From Nereocystis luetkeana (Eukaryota; Sar; Phaeophyceae; Laminariales; Laminariaceae): 64,000 nt of DNA. Within the stretch, counting starts at the first letter, position 1. Every line of letters begins with the position of its first letter. Below the pieces are notes generated by a model that did no database searches, was not told the origin of the DNA, and saw only the letters and a list, made by a program, of their open reading frames with translations. The stretch lies in NCBI GenBank assembly GCA_031213475.1, contig JARUPZ010000014.1:6297674-6361673 (forward strand), in the 5' to 3' direction. Of this stretch, positions 28,501 through 37,019 are shown piece by piece. A program made the translations under genes and the position numbers.

Positions 28501-31500
28501 GTCCTGATAATTTAATTGTGCGCTAAGCGTCATAAGTCAGAGGCCGGCGCTTTGACCCCTTGCTTTGTAGCGTCTAAGAAAACTCCTTGACATACAACCC
28601 TCACGGCCTGAACCAGGGGGGGGGCGAAACTCCAAACGTTCTCGTTTGCTGGCGCTACTTCGTGGGGGCTCTTTTTCGCAAGCGACGCTCTGCTGTCGTT
28701 GCCAAGCTACGGTATAGAAGGAACTTCACCAGCTCCGCCGCTGAGCGTTTTTTGCCCCGAGGTTTCAGTAGCCGCCGTTTCTTACGAGAACGCGATCAGG
28801 TCGTGAATAGAGTTTTGAAATAAGGAACCACAGGCCTGGAACACGCGAGGGCGGTAGTCTGAATGTTCCGCGTGTTTCCCACACAACTTGGGTCGTAAAA
28901 AAGCAACTTACTGCAGTATCGCGCTCGGCGAGTACCCGACCCATGACTTCAGTAAAGAGGTAGATCGTCCCACGGTATAGTACAGCGCCCGGTGGTAACG
29001 TCAGCGAAGGAGTTTCCGCCGAAACGATACTCTCGAGCTGTTTGTTTTATCCGCAATACAAGCTCCGTGTATGGTTTCGTGGTCTTGCAACCGTTCAGAC
29101 CCCAAACCCGATGTGTTTGTCCGATTAATGTGCGTGGGGTTTTGTGAAACGCCCGACTCTAGACTGGTGACAGGATGCGTGTCGCTTGTCGGGGTGGTAC
29201 GCGCTGCGGTAGGCGTATAGGCTGAATTCTCGGAGGCTCTGCGCCTGAAACGCCAACAACCACGCGCGTAAAAAACACGCGTTGCCCGACGCACAATCGC
29301 GGGGGCTAGGAATCTATCGAATAGCCCTGAAGATGGAACATCGGATTCGGCGATGATGGATGGGTAGCTCTTCATATGACGTGCTTGATCTGTGGGTATG
29401 CTTTGGCCTCAAATGTCGGACCTCAACACCTCCTGTAGCACCGATCCGGGGAACCGGGAGGGGGGGGGTTAGCTCGTGTTGGGTACTGCACAATGGGTGA
29501 GCGTTTAGCGTGCGATCTGTCCGGACAACAGTACGTATGGAACATCTGACATGATCTCCCGCCACCCCTCCTGCCCAGTGTGGATCATTTGTGGAGCGGA
29601 GAATACGAAACCGGAAATTTCATGGAAGTTTCTCGTTTGGACGGCTTGTTCTTCGAGGGTTTTCCTGTGAGGAACATTTTTCTGCGCTGGGGTTCCGGTC
29701 TGCTCCTTTGTTTTTACGTTTGGATTTTGCGAACGGTTTAGCTTTCCAGTCTGGTTTAAAGCTCCTGGGACGCTCGACTATGTGTCACAGCTGTATCGTG
29801 CCTCAAGTGCCGGCGCCTAAGCATCTTGGATTAATGCAGAACATATTGCATTTCTTCAAAAATTTGGCTGAGTTGGTGAAAAACTCTCAGTTTAGCGAAG
29901 CACACGTCGTTACAATCTGATGTTTGATGCAGAGTCTTATGGGAATGCCAGTGAAGAAATATCACTACTGTATCATGTACGAGTACGGTGCTTCAAACGG
30001 GCTCCAGCTAGGGTAACCTACTTCAAAGTGCGCCCCTCTCCCAGAAACGGTCTTCATACTCAATTGTTAGGTTGAACAGCGTTTTTTGCTTTGGGTCCAC
30101 ACGAATCGTACACTACGGCATGTCTACTCGCTAGGATTGTCCCATGCACCCCATTCCTTCGAGGGAGATTTCACACTAAGCCTGTGATTTGTCTGACCTG
30201 GCTTGTTTTCAGTTGACCAGTTAAAACACGTACGTCGTGCCACCATGCGGTAACTAGTTCATATTATTTTCTTGCATATTTGTTTCGTGCGTTTGGGGCC
30301 CGCGAGTTTGCCCCATCGACCAAGGAGAGCAACCAAGGCCATCTAGTTTACAAACTCCCACCCCGTACAGTACATCTAACGCCCATCCTTGCTTCGCCGG
30401 ATATTATCTCACTGACATTGGTGTTTCCCTCGGTGTGCGGGCGTTGCTGGGGCAGACCATGGCGGGCCTGCTCATCGAAGATAGCACCAACTTGCACTTT
30501 GAAGGAAGCGACGACCTGGACTTCGCGTTTCCGGCTATCTTGGCCCCTCCTACCGGCGGGAGCCAGACAGCCAACGTGGTCATCACCGGAACCTCCTCCG
30601 GCGTGGTATTCAAGGCCTTCAGCATTGGCGACGGTCCCGGTAAGTCGTTGTCTCAAAACGTCCCTCAAAACCTGTCCTTTCGAGTCCAGCGATATGTTCT
30701 CTCACACGACCCAATTCGTCTATAATCCTGGAACCGCGAGCCAACCGTGTCATGGTGGAGGATCGGGGCGGGTCGTATTTTTCGCTCGGGAGCGAATGAT
30801 CTCCTAGGCCCCTGTACTTATGAACCCAGACCAAAGTTCGAAAAAACATTGATCTTCGAACGCACTCGAGTGAGACCACAAAGAGCAAAAACAAATTGGC
30901 TGGGCACAGCACTCTATGCATGCAAGTCGACATGCATAGGGGGTTACTGAACGCCCTGCCCGATGCATTTGAAGGCGTTTATTTACCGAGAGTAGAGAGA
31001 GGGCCAAGCCTGTGACAACTGCGACCTTTGATCCAGAACGCGGCGGACGGTAAAGCCTCCTACACGCGTCGGGCTCCATGAAGGTTAAGCAGCAACATCA
31101 GACGGTGTACAGGAAGGTTTGGATGCCTTATGCACGGGAGTGTGACTCCCGTACCACACGAAATGTGCGTTCAGCTCTATAGTAGAGTACCCCCCCGTCC
31201 CCGGCATGTGGTTCGGCGCAAACGCAGCCCTCCATACAGTGGTGTCGTTCACTCCGGGAAGGAATTGGGGAGTTAGCGCCAGGATTTTCGTTAGGCCGCT
31301 TGCTGTGACATTGACAGGAATCAGAGGCCTATTTACATATATAGGGGGAAGTCGATTGCCGACGTATTTAGCTGTGTTTGTGCCCCCGGCAGTCTTCATT
31401 TTGAAAAACGATCCAACACGGTTGACACAAACCGTAAATAATAGGAGGGGCTGCTGCGGTGAGGTGTGAACTACGCAACATGGCGGGAGACAATACTCAA

Positions 31501-32342
31501 GCCACGACGATCAAGACGAGCCTCTTGTATGAATTTCTGAGAAAGCAAACGCATGCGCATGACTTTCGCCGGAACAAGTACTCGCTATCGGTCGGGCCTT
31601 GTTGATATACTCCGTCCGCCCACCAGCGCTCTCTAAGCTGCGTTCTGCTCGTGTAAATATCTCTGCTCGACGATAACTGCGTACACCTGTTTTGTGATTC
31701 TGGCGCTTGCTTCTCCGAGCGAAGAACTGCACGGCTGATGTTCTCGCCCTTCTATTGTTTTGTGTGTGTGTGTCCCATGCAGAGCCCCGCGTTGTGGTGG
31801 AGTCGACGGCGCCGGTAACGCTCGACACGGTTGAGGACTACGCCGCCTTAAGCGGAGACTGTATCGTCCAAGTCCCGGAGGTTCGTCTTGGTACCACATA
31901 CGATTTCTCAAAGGCGTCATGCAAAGTGTTGTTGCCGCTTCAGTCTAGCCCTCCAGTTCATGCGCAGCATGGAACTGTTTTCGCCGGGCCGATATATTTT
32001 TGATTTTTAGTTCGACTCGCCTGTGTAACTACAGCCTATTCTCCCTTCCCTTCGTTCTGCGGGTGCCCAACTCCTTTCACTTGAATATGTTCCAGCAGCT
32101 CACGTTCCACGTGTATGAGCCACTCCTGTATCACGTATATAATGCTACTGCACGGCTTAATATTAGGCACCTCATTTCTTTGAGCTATTGTGGCGTTTGT
32201 TTGATTGGGCACTTCGTACTGTTGTCGTCCTGCGCCGCGCTCGTTTGCGCTCGTTTGGCAGGGAGCCACGGACGACAGCCTCATCCAAGTGGGATCCGAG
32301 CGGGTGCTCACCAGATCGGGCGATTGCTGGGTCTTCAACTAG
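7535..32342 (+). CDS. Spliced gene (5' incomplete): multi-F5/8C plus pectin-lyase-like beta-helix protein
   Basis: Reconstructed plus-strand gene, listed exon by exon below: 7535-7691, 8984-9165, 9790-9903, 10192-10297, 10828-11039, 12308-12536, 15352-15493, 16561-16769, 18356-18430, 18911-18970, 20827-20943, 21549-21596, 22375-22460, 23529-23706, 25522-25680, 26826-27011, 27416-27511, 28012-28088, 29579-29666, 30456-30639, 31783-31880, 32262-32342. All introns begin GT and end AG. Reading phase is continuous at every junction except exon 5 (ends phase 0) to exon 6 (starts phase 2), so at least one exon there is missing. The N-terminal half carries F5/8C (discoidin) repeats, a family that binds glycans or lipids. 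The C-terminal half has the G-x-Y...P-x-x-L-x-S-G-V-x-L-x-G opening of a right-handed parallel beta-helix. A secreted polysaccharide-binding or modifying protein is inferred. No start codon or signal peptide was found, and no catalytic residues can be assigned. Family level is fairly sure; exact exon borders are less so. Confidence 0.72.
8984..9165 (+). CDS. Exon 2: F5/8C domain 1, C-terminal half
   Basis: It follows a ccag acceptor with two bases that complete an Ala codon with the G left by exon 1, then reads FHPDSMTEIQVVLDG. It ends GGCGTGCTGGAG before gtgagt in phase 0. The pattern (I-x-V-x-x-D-G, then T-P-G-x-x-E-L-Q, a V-x-F-V-T-I strand, and G-x-F-F-x-V-L-E at the end) is that of the last strands of an F5/8C domain, where the final strand normally reads like NxW..I.E. 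Confidence 0.72.
9790..9903 (+). CDS. Exon 3: N-terminal strands of F5/8C domain 2
   Basis: It is 114 nt, phase 0 to phase 0, between attgttcag and gtgagg. It reads VEFFVEVDEV, then GVSAATRATISATA, and ends SVMNTL. This fits the first strand and the S-A helix-loop that precede the Asp-Gly of an F5/8C domain, and it joins in frame to the DGD start of the next exon. No other exon in the set resembles it closely, so its domain role is inferred from position. Confidence 0.62.
10192..10297 (+). CDS. Exon 4: F5/8C domain 2, central half
   Basis: It begins after cgacag with GAC GGC GAC (DGDATDASSWTC) and ends CGT ATT G before gtgaga, phase 0 to phase 1. It shows the best F5/8C signature in the window: DGD, S-S-W-T-C, then C-E-L-T-Y-D-L-G-G and L-E-Q-L-R-I. 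The two cysteines are six residues apart, as part of a Cys pair that recurs in exons 1 and 7. Confidence 0.78.
10538..10598. repeat. TA dinucleotide microsatellite
   Basis: It is about 60 bases of alternating T and A in the intron between exons 4 and 5, interrupted once by ACCTGG so that the palindrome TACCTGGTA sits inside the repeat. Confidence 0.95.
10828..11039 (+). CDS. Exon 5: F5/8C domain 2, C-terminal half
   Basis: It follows gtcttccag. Two bases complete an Ala codon, then FSDTTDSGGEFNILTAGEF, and later ARYVKVEVVPPSGGDVTINE before gtgaga. A-R-Y-V-K-V followed by a short loop and I-N-E is the classic end of an F5/8C domain. It is 212 nt and ends in phase 0. Confidence 0.78.
12308..12536 (+). 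CDS. Exon 6: unassigned segment, possibly F5/8C-related
   Basis: No AG occurs between 12181 and 12305 in the open frame, so the only usable acceptor is aacag at 12307, giving a phase 2 start. It ends GTC AAG before gtaggg in phase 0. It encodes HQVEFRVNEDAP, VKLWLKQTGKLPLGG, then YGGCNSPGHLEGCQVIYVK. The paired Cys and C-x-V-x-Y resemble the Cys pair of the F5/8C exons, but the rest is not recognised. The phase mismatch with exon 5 means a small exon ending in phase 2 should lie in 11040-12307; an 8-base segment at 11699-11706 between cag and gtgaga would fit but is too short to trust. Confidence 0.55.
15352..15493 (+). CDS. Exon 7: F5/8C domain 3, central half
   Basis: It begins after gtgccag with GACGGAGAT (DGDLTGDSRWSC) and ends CGC TTG G before gtgagg, phase 0 to phase 1, the same borders as exons 1 and 4. 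S-R-W-S-C, a 17-residue loop, C-G-V-K-F-N-L and Y-V-G-Q-V-R-L mark it as F5/8C. The exon for the opening strands of this domain was not found in 12537-15351. Confidence 0.76.
15975..15990 (+). repeat. C16 homopolymer
   Basis: Sixteen consecutive C in the intron between exons 7 and 8. Confidence 0.95.
16561..16769 (+). CDS. Exon 8: F5/8C domain 3, C-terminal half
   Basis: It starts after gtagcttag. Two bases complete a Gly codon, then ICALFEKSPGLMWNP. It ends TTC ATA GAG before gtacgt in phase 0. The last strands read KYQTFDIG, NAIRVTPKFQRYNQWVGFIE, the usual N-x-W...I-E close of an F5/8C domain. Phase agrees on both sides. Confidence 0.73.
18356..18430 (+). CDS. Exon 9: short beta-rich segment
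   Basis: It is 75 nt between a long pyrimidine tract ending ttgttgcag and gtaagt, phase 0 to 0, reading IVVFEHRKNAFTEGTVPVLR. It looks like an opening beta strand of a further sandwich domain, as exon 3 is for domain 2. The other two frames are also open over this short length, so the frame rests on phase agreement. Confidence 0.55.
18911..18970 (+). CDS. Exon 10: 20-codon exon
   Basis: It is 60 nt between cggtcgtag and gtaaga, phase 0 to 0, reading EEASTMLFETTSRFKFDVPA. Alternating hydrophobic residues suggest beta structure. It joins exons 9 and 11 without a phase change. Domain not recognised. Confidence 0.55.
20827..20943 (+). CDS. Exon 11: beta-sandwich segment
   Basis: It is 117 nt after aatctcag, ending GAC CCG GAG before gtgagt, phase 0 to 0. 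It encodes AGDTAQLVTSFATISALRM and RQFVFDVAIDDKDPE. The acceptor four bases downstream would break the frame, which decides the start. The segment is probably part of another discoidin-like or jelly-roll domain; no family signature is visible. Confidence 0.6.
21549..21596 (+). CDS. Exon 12: 16-codon exon
   Basis: It is 48 nt after caccatcag, ending GGT GAG before gtatac, phase 0 to 0, reading VVAAVRSARPSVLAGE. V-x-A-V-x-S-A-x-x-S resembles the first strand and loop of an F5/8C domain. A competing donor five bases earlier (gtgagg) would change the phase and not match exon 13. Confidence 0.48.
22375..22460 (+). CDS. Exon 13
   Basis: It is 86 nt after gaattccag, reading VQHLQKVSRFTEPYSDTHSF and DRPPEFTL, and ends ACA CTT AG before gtttcc in phase 2. 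The phase is exactly what exon 14 needs, where the joined codon is Ser. The donor is not strong, so the border is less sure than the coding frame. Confidence 0.5.
23529..23706 (+). CDS. Exon 14: discoidin-like or beta-trefoil-like segment
   Basis: It starts with one base after gttcaccag (phase 2), reads AGGRNEWETFTLSAPGDSSRV, DIAAVDGPVF, then LRVADLQVVGEV, and ends TTT AAG before gtggga in phase 0. N-E-W-E-T-F-T-L is reminiscent of fascin or other beta-trefoil repeats, and W...V-x-I...DG of F5/8C. The family is left open. Confidence 0.62.
25522..25680 (+). CDS. Exon 15: opening of the beta-helix domain
   Basis: It is 159 nt after gtctaacag, phase 0 to 0, ending GTC GAG before gtaagg. It reads FSVPDIIADGTSDQQDVMTA followed by I-C. 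D-G-T-S-D-x-x-x-V-x-x-A-I resembles the G-D-G-x-x-D-D-T-x-A-I opening of pectin-lyase-fold proteins such as GH28 and GH55 members. Its last codons (NDATVE) run straight into the INFRQGDYYLDG of the next exon. Confidence 0.66.
26826..27011 (+). CDS. Exon 16: right-handed parallel beta-helix, first coils
   Basis: It is 186 nt after cacccaag, phase 0 to 0, ending ACC GAG before gtgaga. INFRQGDYYLDGPIFLKSGV then TLDGGF is the strongest pectin-lyase-like signature here (G-x-Y-x-L-x-x-P-I-x-L-x-S-G-V-T-L-x-G). It continues to AVIVVDGATGTE, the usual lead into the first regular coil. Confidence 0.78.
27416..27511 (+). CDS. Exon 17: beta-helix coil
   Basis: It is 96 nt after gattaccag, phase 0 to 0, ending TCT AAG before gtgggg. 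It reads VEGFAIGLKDDATG, IIPGTVGNLCVDIKNSK. V-E-G-F-x-I after D-G-A-T is the expected first coil of a parallel beta-helix. Confidence 0.74.
28012..28088 (+). CDS. Exon 18: beta-helix coil
   Basis: It is 77 nt after cttgtcgcag, ending GAC GTC AC before gtgagc in phase 2. It reads DVLIRRSFFETSRTGGARIS, DSSDV. D-V-L-I-R-x-S-F-F and I-S-D-S-S-D-V-T are typical beta-helix coils with stacked Ser or Asn positions. Confidence 0.73.
29579..29666 (+). CDS. Exon 19: beta-helix coil
   Basis: It begins with one base after cctgcccag, which completes the Thr codon left by exon 18, then VDHLWSGEYETGNFMEVSRL and DGLFFEGFP. It ends in phase 0 before gtgagg. This exon alone restores phase between exons 18 and 20, and continues the coil pattern (N-F-M-E-V-S, D-G-L-F-F-E). 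Confidence 0.72.
30456..30639 (+). CDS. Exon 20: last beta-helix coils
   Basis: It is 184 nt after gctggggcag, reading TMAGLLIEDSTNLHFEGSDD, later NVVITGTSSGVVFKAFSIGD, and ending GGT CCC G before gtaagt in phase 1. G-L-L-I-E-D-S-T-N-L-x-F-E-G and V-V-I-T-G-T-S-S-G-V-V-F are beta-helix coils. Confidence 0.76.
31783..31880 (+). CDS. Exon 21: tail segment with SGDC motif
   Basis: It is 98 nt after tcccatgcag. Two bases complete a Glu codon, then PRVVVESTAPVTLDTVEDY and ALSGDCIVQVPE before gttcgt, phase 0. The motif S-G-D-C followed by an aromatic or hydrophobic strand recurs in the last exon. Confidence 0.65.
32262..32342 (+). CDS. Exon 22: terminal exon with stop codon
   Basis: It is 81 nt after gtttggcag, reading GATDDSLIQVGSERVLTRSG, DCWVFN and then TAG at 32340-32342. 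The S-G-D-C repeat of exon 21 is seen again. No membrane anchor or GPI-type hydrophobic tail follows, so the protein is probably released or held by its domains. No clear polyadenylation signal was found downstream. Confidence 0.68.
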   Translation, partial: GATDDSLIQVGSERVLTRSGDCWVFN

Positions 32343-33325
32343 TTTCCACCCCTCAGGTCGCGCGGCGTTGGATATTGTTATACGAAGTTCACGTATACAT
32401 GCAGTAGAGAACGTCGCTCAAATTGAGTGTCCTCAGGCAAGAGGAAATACTGCCCGGCTAAACTGTTTACATCTTGCAGACGAGATCACCTCTAACTGCT
32501 GGAAATACCGCATGGGACGGGTCTGATGACTGCCGGGCTGCCCTACGGAAGGGGGAGGTGCGGTAGGGTTGATCACGACATCCTATGACTTACGCGGCTC
32601 CGCAACTATTGAAGTGCTCAAGATGTATATGAATAATATACACATGTAATATATATATATATAAATATATCCTTTATGTCTACTTTGTAATGTAATGTTT
32701 GATTTGTGGGAGCTCCGGACAATCCAGTACATGACCGTGTCTCCAGGTTGTCCGTTGATAGTGTTTTCAACCAACAACCCTCTGAGTCGGGAATTTGGAT
32801 GAAGTACAGAGCTGTTTTCATCCAAGCCCCTCCGCTCACTGCCGCGCGACCTATGTTGCGCACGGGGGGAGGGGTCGTCCGGCAGCATCAATGATGCTAC
32901 CATATTCCGTATGACGTGTGTTAACGACCCGGGTTTGGCAGCCCTTCCACGGCCAAACAACCCCTCGATATCAAAACCATATTGGTATACTCGTCGAGGT
33001 CTCGCACCTACCCCGTTCAAGTGCGATGTCGACACCGTGTGGATGAGATGCGAGATTGAGAATGTAGTCGCGGAGGCTATTAGTAGATGATGGACTACAT
33101 CTGGAGTGGTGCTCGGGAAAGCTAAGTAGAATACCTTTAGTGTGATTCAAAAACAAACATTTTCGAGAGGGCGTGTGAGCCATGTAGCGATATGATAAGG
33201 GTTGCACGTTTGAGTGAACCTATTTCTCGAGTGGCGCAAAGATACCGGGAGGGGAGGGGGGGGGGGGGGGGGGGGGGGTTGTAGGCCTCTGCGTTTTAGC
33301 ATCCCGCAGCCATTCGGCCGAGAGA
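32343..33325. other. Downstream of the large gene
   Basis: No further exon was found. An AT dinucleotide run lies at 32648-32665 and a 23-base G run at 33256-33278. No RNA gene was seen. Confidence 0.5.
33256..33278 (+). repeat. G23 homopolymer
   Basis: Twenty-three consecutive G, preceded by short G runs split by A. It could form G-quadruplex structure on the plus strand. Confidence 0.95.
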
Positions 33326-33436
33326 CTATCACGGAGGACCATATGAAATAGGACTTACAGAGCACACAAAAACCTATATTTTTCGCTTTTTTTGCCAACA
33401 ATGTTTGGGCCTATTCGCTGTGGTCCCCCGTAATAC
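33326..33436. mobile_element. 109-bp MITE family, copy 1 (degenerate)
   Basis: The right end reads TGGTCCCCCGTAATA, as in the intact copies at 37912 and 54471. The left end, CTATCACGGAGGACCATATG, is mutated. The A/T-rich centre is similar to the other copies. Confidence 0.6.
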
Positions 33437-33693
33437 TGCCAAACGCAACAGCCCGCATTCGTTAGAAGTCTAAAACTTTCGCTTTTCGGGGCATGCACCG
33501 CAGCACGATTATTTGTCACTACACATGCGTGGCAAACACTTAAAAAAAAACTATGTCGAACGTTGAGCAAAGCGCGGAGCCACCCACCCCAGCGGTTTGA
33601 AGGTAGTACAGGAAAAGGGAGTATCCCTATTTTACCGTAGCACCGGTGACGCATTATATGGTAGAGGTCTTGGGATATTGTTTATTGAGCTTT

Positions 33694-33785
33694 CTCACCT
33701 AAGGAGCACTATGCATTTGTCCGGCCACGGCAAGGTGATCTCACCTAAGGAGCACTATGCATTTGTCCGGCCACGGCAAGGTGGG
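33694..33785 (+). repeat. 46-bp perfect tandem duplication
   Basis: Two adjacent copies of a 46-base unit that starts CTCACCTAAGGAGCACTATG, at 33694 and 33740, with no difference over the unit. The lack of divergence marks a recent event. Confidence 0.92.
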
Positions 33786-34860
33786 AAACATTGAAAGGGC
33801 AACCAGAGGAACAACATCACGGCCTTGTTCAAAAAGCGAGAACTATTGAAAAAAACAACACTGCCATTTTTTATGTTTCTGGGGTAAGGGTTCCTGTCAT
33901 CCGAATCACGAGAAAGGTTCGTCTGGGAATGCTACCTCTATTGTAGCAGGCGTTCAGTCTATCCAAGGCGAGGGCTGCTCCACGGTGCAGACCTCGTACC
34001 GTGTCGAGTAGGTTCAACGTGTATAGGTCGATTCCGTTCATTAGGTACCTACGTATAATGCATCACCCTTGATTCCGTGGATGTAACGGCCTTGACTTTT
34101 GTTACTTTTCTCTGCGAAAGGTTCCTTACTCGTCATGTGAGAAATCTCTGAGGCTTGACGATAGGATGTCACTGTAATCCCACCGTGACAGGCTTCGCAT
34201 GTTTGTGAGACCCCCAACGGACGTAGAGAGAGGTGCGGTAGCCGGGGTACCCTCTGCGCAACAGACGCGACATCTCTATTCATACCTTGCAATTGAAGTT
34301 GCAGCTGTTCTCGTTCAAAGTCGTGGTGCTCGCTTCGTGTGTCGTGCAAAAGGCAAAGCTTGCCACTCTTGCAGTGCTCCTTTCACTTGTTCGCTCGCTG
34401 TCCTTTGATATCCAAGCGAGTTGATGTATCGCCAAAACGCTCGATATGCCGTTCCGGCTTTGCCGAGGTCGGTATAATACGCTCAATTTCGCGGCTGGAA
34501 AATGGAATTGTGGACACATGATGACGAGCCTTCGATGTCAAAACAGAAGCACGTGGCGAACGCTTGATGAACACGTGATAACTACCAATGTGTTAAAAGT
34601 TAGATAGGCGGATACATTTCTTGAACGGGCATGAAGTTTTTTCACTCGAGGATTTTCAGTTTTTTTCTTTCGGCTAGCATGTGTATATCATCAAGCCGGG
34701 AAAACAAGTAAGTGTGGCTTTGCCTGGAACGTGTAAGCAATTATCGATGTCTAAAATTCGGAAGGCGCTCGGCTGAGTTAGGGTCTCGTAACAACGCTGG
34801 CATCGTTCAGGCGGCGTGTTGGGCAGCGGAAACAACGTACTTGCGTGCATTAGACTCGTG
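33786..34860. other. Region without supported genes
   Basis: No coding, RNA or repeat signal was recognised. Confidence 0.4.
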
Positions 34861-34864
34861 GATT

Positions 34865-35400
34865 CCGGCATTACACCTACTCGTGTGACCCTTTCCGACG
34901 CCAGGAGAACCAGGTTGCCCAAATATGCCTTCGCGAGCGGGGGGGGTGGGGGCCGCGGGGTCAAGCGCCTACATGTTTCAACGCTGAACGATCCTGCCAT
35001 GTCGGAACACCGTATTTTGAAAAGAAAAAAAACGCCTTTGAATGTGCTCTTATCATAGTGAAGAGGCGGAAGGGAGGTCATCCTGTCTCCACAGTCAGCA
35101 AAAATACGGTTGAGCCCGTCCGGTAGTCGTTTACTTCTTATCTCGTAATAGACAACATAACCGTAGGATTAAACACACGCCGCGTAGGACGTTTATTGGG
35201 CAATCGAGTGTATTCAGGTGGTGCACCTACTAGTGTGACCCTTACCATCGTTCGGCGAACAATATTTGCTCACAATGCATATATATGCATTATGGGAGTG
35301 ATGGGGGTGGGGTGACCGCCCACATGGTTCAACACTAAACGATTCTGCGCCGCCGGGACAACGAACTGTGCTCGACTCCAAAATACCGTCCCGAGAATGT
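34865..35400 (+). repeat. Diverged duplication, period about 355 bp
   Basis: Two related stretches, from about 34870 and about 35223, share CACCTACTMGTGTGACCCTT, a G-rich run, then CACATGGTTCAACACTAAACG or its variant CTACATGTTTCAACGCTGAAC. Both also carry a CAAAATACC or CCGTATTTTG-type end. Divergence is high, so borders are approximate. Confidence 0.5.
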
Positions 35401-36003
35401 GTGGCAATCGAATTAAAAATACAACAACCTCTCGACTCCGACGCAACACAGCTATAAGGTATGTCAGCACGAAAGAGGGGATCGCCCTCAACGCGTCCTC
35501 CGTGTAGGACATACTGTTTATCGCCAACCTGTGGTTGTGTGGGGCGGACGAAATATTTTCTTCCACGCGGTACACCGCACTGCGCATCGAAAACACTTCC
35601 CGGAAGTAAGTGTGCGCCAATGAGAACGAAAAAGCAAGACATTCTTGATTTTCAGGCATTACTGCTAGAATGAAATGCCAAATGCGGGCCCGCCCTCAAT
35701 GCGATATAATGATACCGGCTCGGTCGCCGAGGTACGGTAGTATGGACTCATACCTCCTTGGGTCTGGCAGCTGTCTTTGCACGCGGAGGTGCCTCTAGAT
35801 GGAGCGCTTGGCTGCTTTACTTTCCAGGCTTCTCCCATCGAACAAATCATGCGGCCAATCTGTCATATGCATAGCGGGGCAACGCCTAACACCAACAGCC
35901 CCTCTTTTAGGTCTGTTCAACGGTAATATCCGGAGTTCAGAAGGAGGGGCCTAGTTGTCGTAGTACAGAACACGAATACAGCCGATAAGAATGCCGGTTC
36001 GGC

Positions 36004-36345
36004 GACGAGTACGTCTTTACAAACGAGAGTAGTACTGTTACGAGTGAAGCCGCAATAATAGGGTTCCTGGTGCCATATGCGATGTACTCTAGGTTACCAG
36101 CACAATCCTGCAGGCACGTACACAATATGTACTGCGCGTAAGCTACAAGGGCACTTTCGAACTGGTCAAAAGTTCGATGACAAGTACGTCTTTACAAACG
36201 AGAGTAGTACTGTTACGAGTGAAGCCTCAATAGGGTTCCTGGTGCCATATGCGATGTACTCTCGGTTACCAGCACAATCCTGCAGGCACGTACACAATAT
36301 GTACTGTGCGTAAGCTACAAGGGCACTTTCGAACTGGTCAAACCT
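36004..36345 (+). repeat. 175-bp tandem duplication
   Basis: The unit beginning AGTACGTCTTTACAAACGAG occurs at 36008 and again at 36183 and runs to ACTGGTCAAA in both. The copies differ by a three-base deletion (CAATAATAGG against CAATAGG) and a few substitutions. Confidence 0.9.
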
Positions 36346-36449
36346 ACGAAGCGAGACAAGTAGGCAGGCACGCACACGGAATGTGGAACATCCATAAACG
36401 ATATGTGCATTATTTCAAACAAGCACTGACGAAAGGAGTCTAAACAATA

Positions 36450-36562
36450 ATATTACGGGGGACCAAAGTGAATAGGACCTCCGGTAACCACAAAAAAAAT
36501 ACAATATATACCTACATTCACGAACAATATTGAGGCCTCTTCACTAGGGTTCCCGGTATTAG
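36450..36562. mobile_element. 109-bp MITE family, copy 2 (degenerate)
   Basis: The left end TATTACGGGGGACCAAAGTG is nearly intact. The right end TTCCCGGTATTAG has decayed. The centre shares AACAATATTGAGGCCT with the copies at 33326 and 54471. Confidence 0.65.
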
Positions 36563-37019
36563 TGAGTATCCCAACCACATGTCAACAACGAACCGACGCG
36601 CAGCGAACGGCACGACACACGCCGAAATTTGATCATCCCGAACACTCTTCACCCGTGTGACTGGTCTTGAACCTCAATTGGATTCTACGCTTGTAACGAC
36701 CACGATCTCCACCTGAGTAGAGGCCTTAGTGGAAAGCTACCGGGGCAAGTAAAATACAGAGCAGAACGACAAACAAAAGGGGCAATGCGACAATACGCTT
36801 GTTCCCTCTGGAAGACAAGCGAAAGAGGACACTGGGCATGGACTACCCCCACCCCCTCCAGTCCCCTGCTTCCCCGGGCGCCGCCTGACGTCCGGCCTTA
36901 CCTCAGATGTAGTTACGCCATGTTATCCAGGTACCTTGCCTCGAGTGTAACCATTGCAAGACAGTCGCCCGGGGCGTGCGCGTCTCGATGTTTATTATTG
37001 TACAGAATACCCAGCATCT

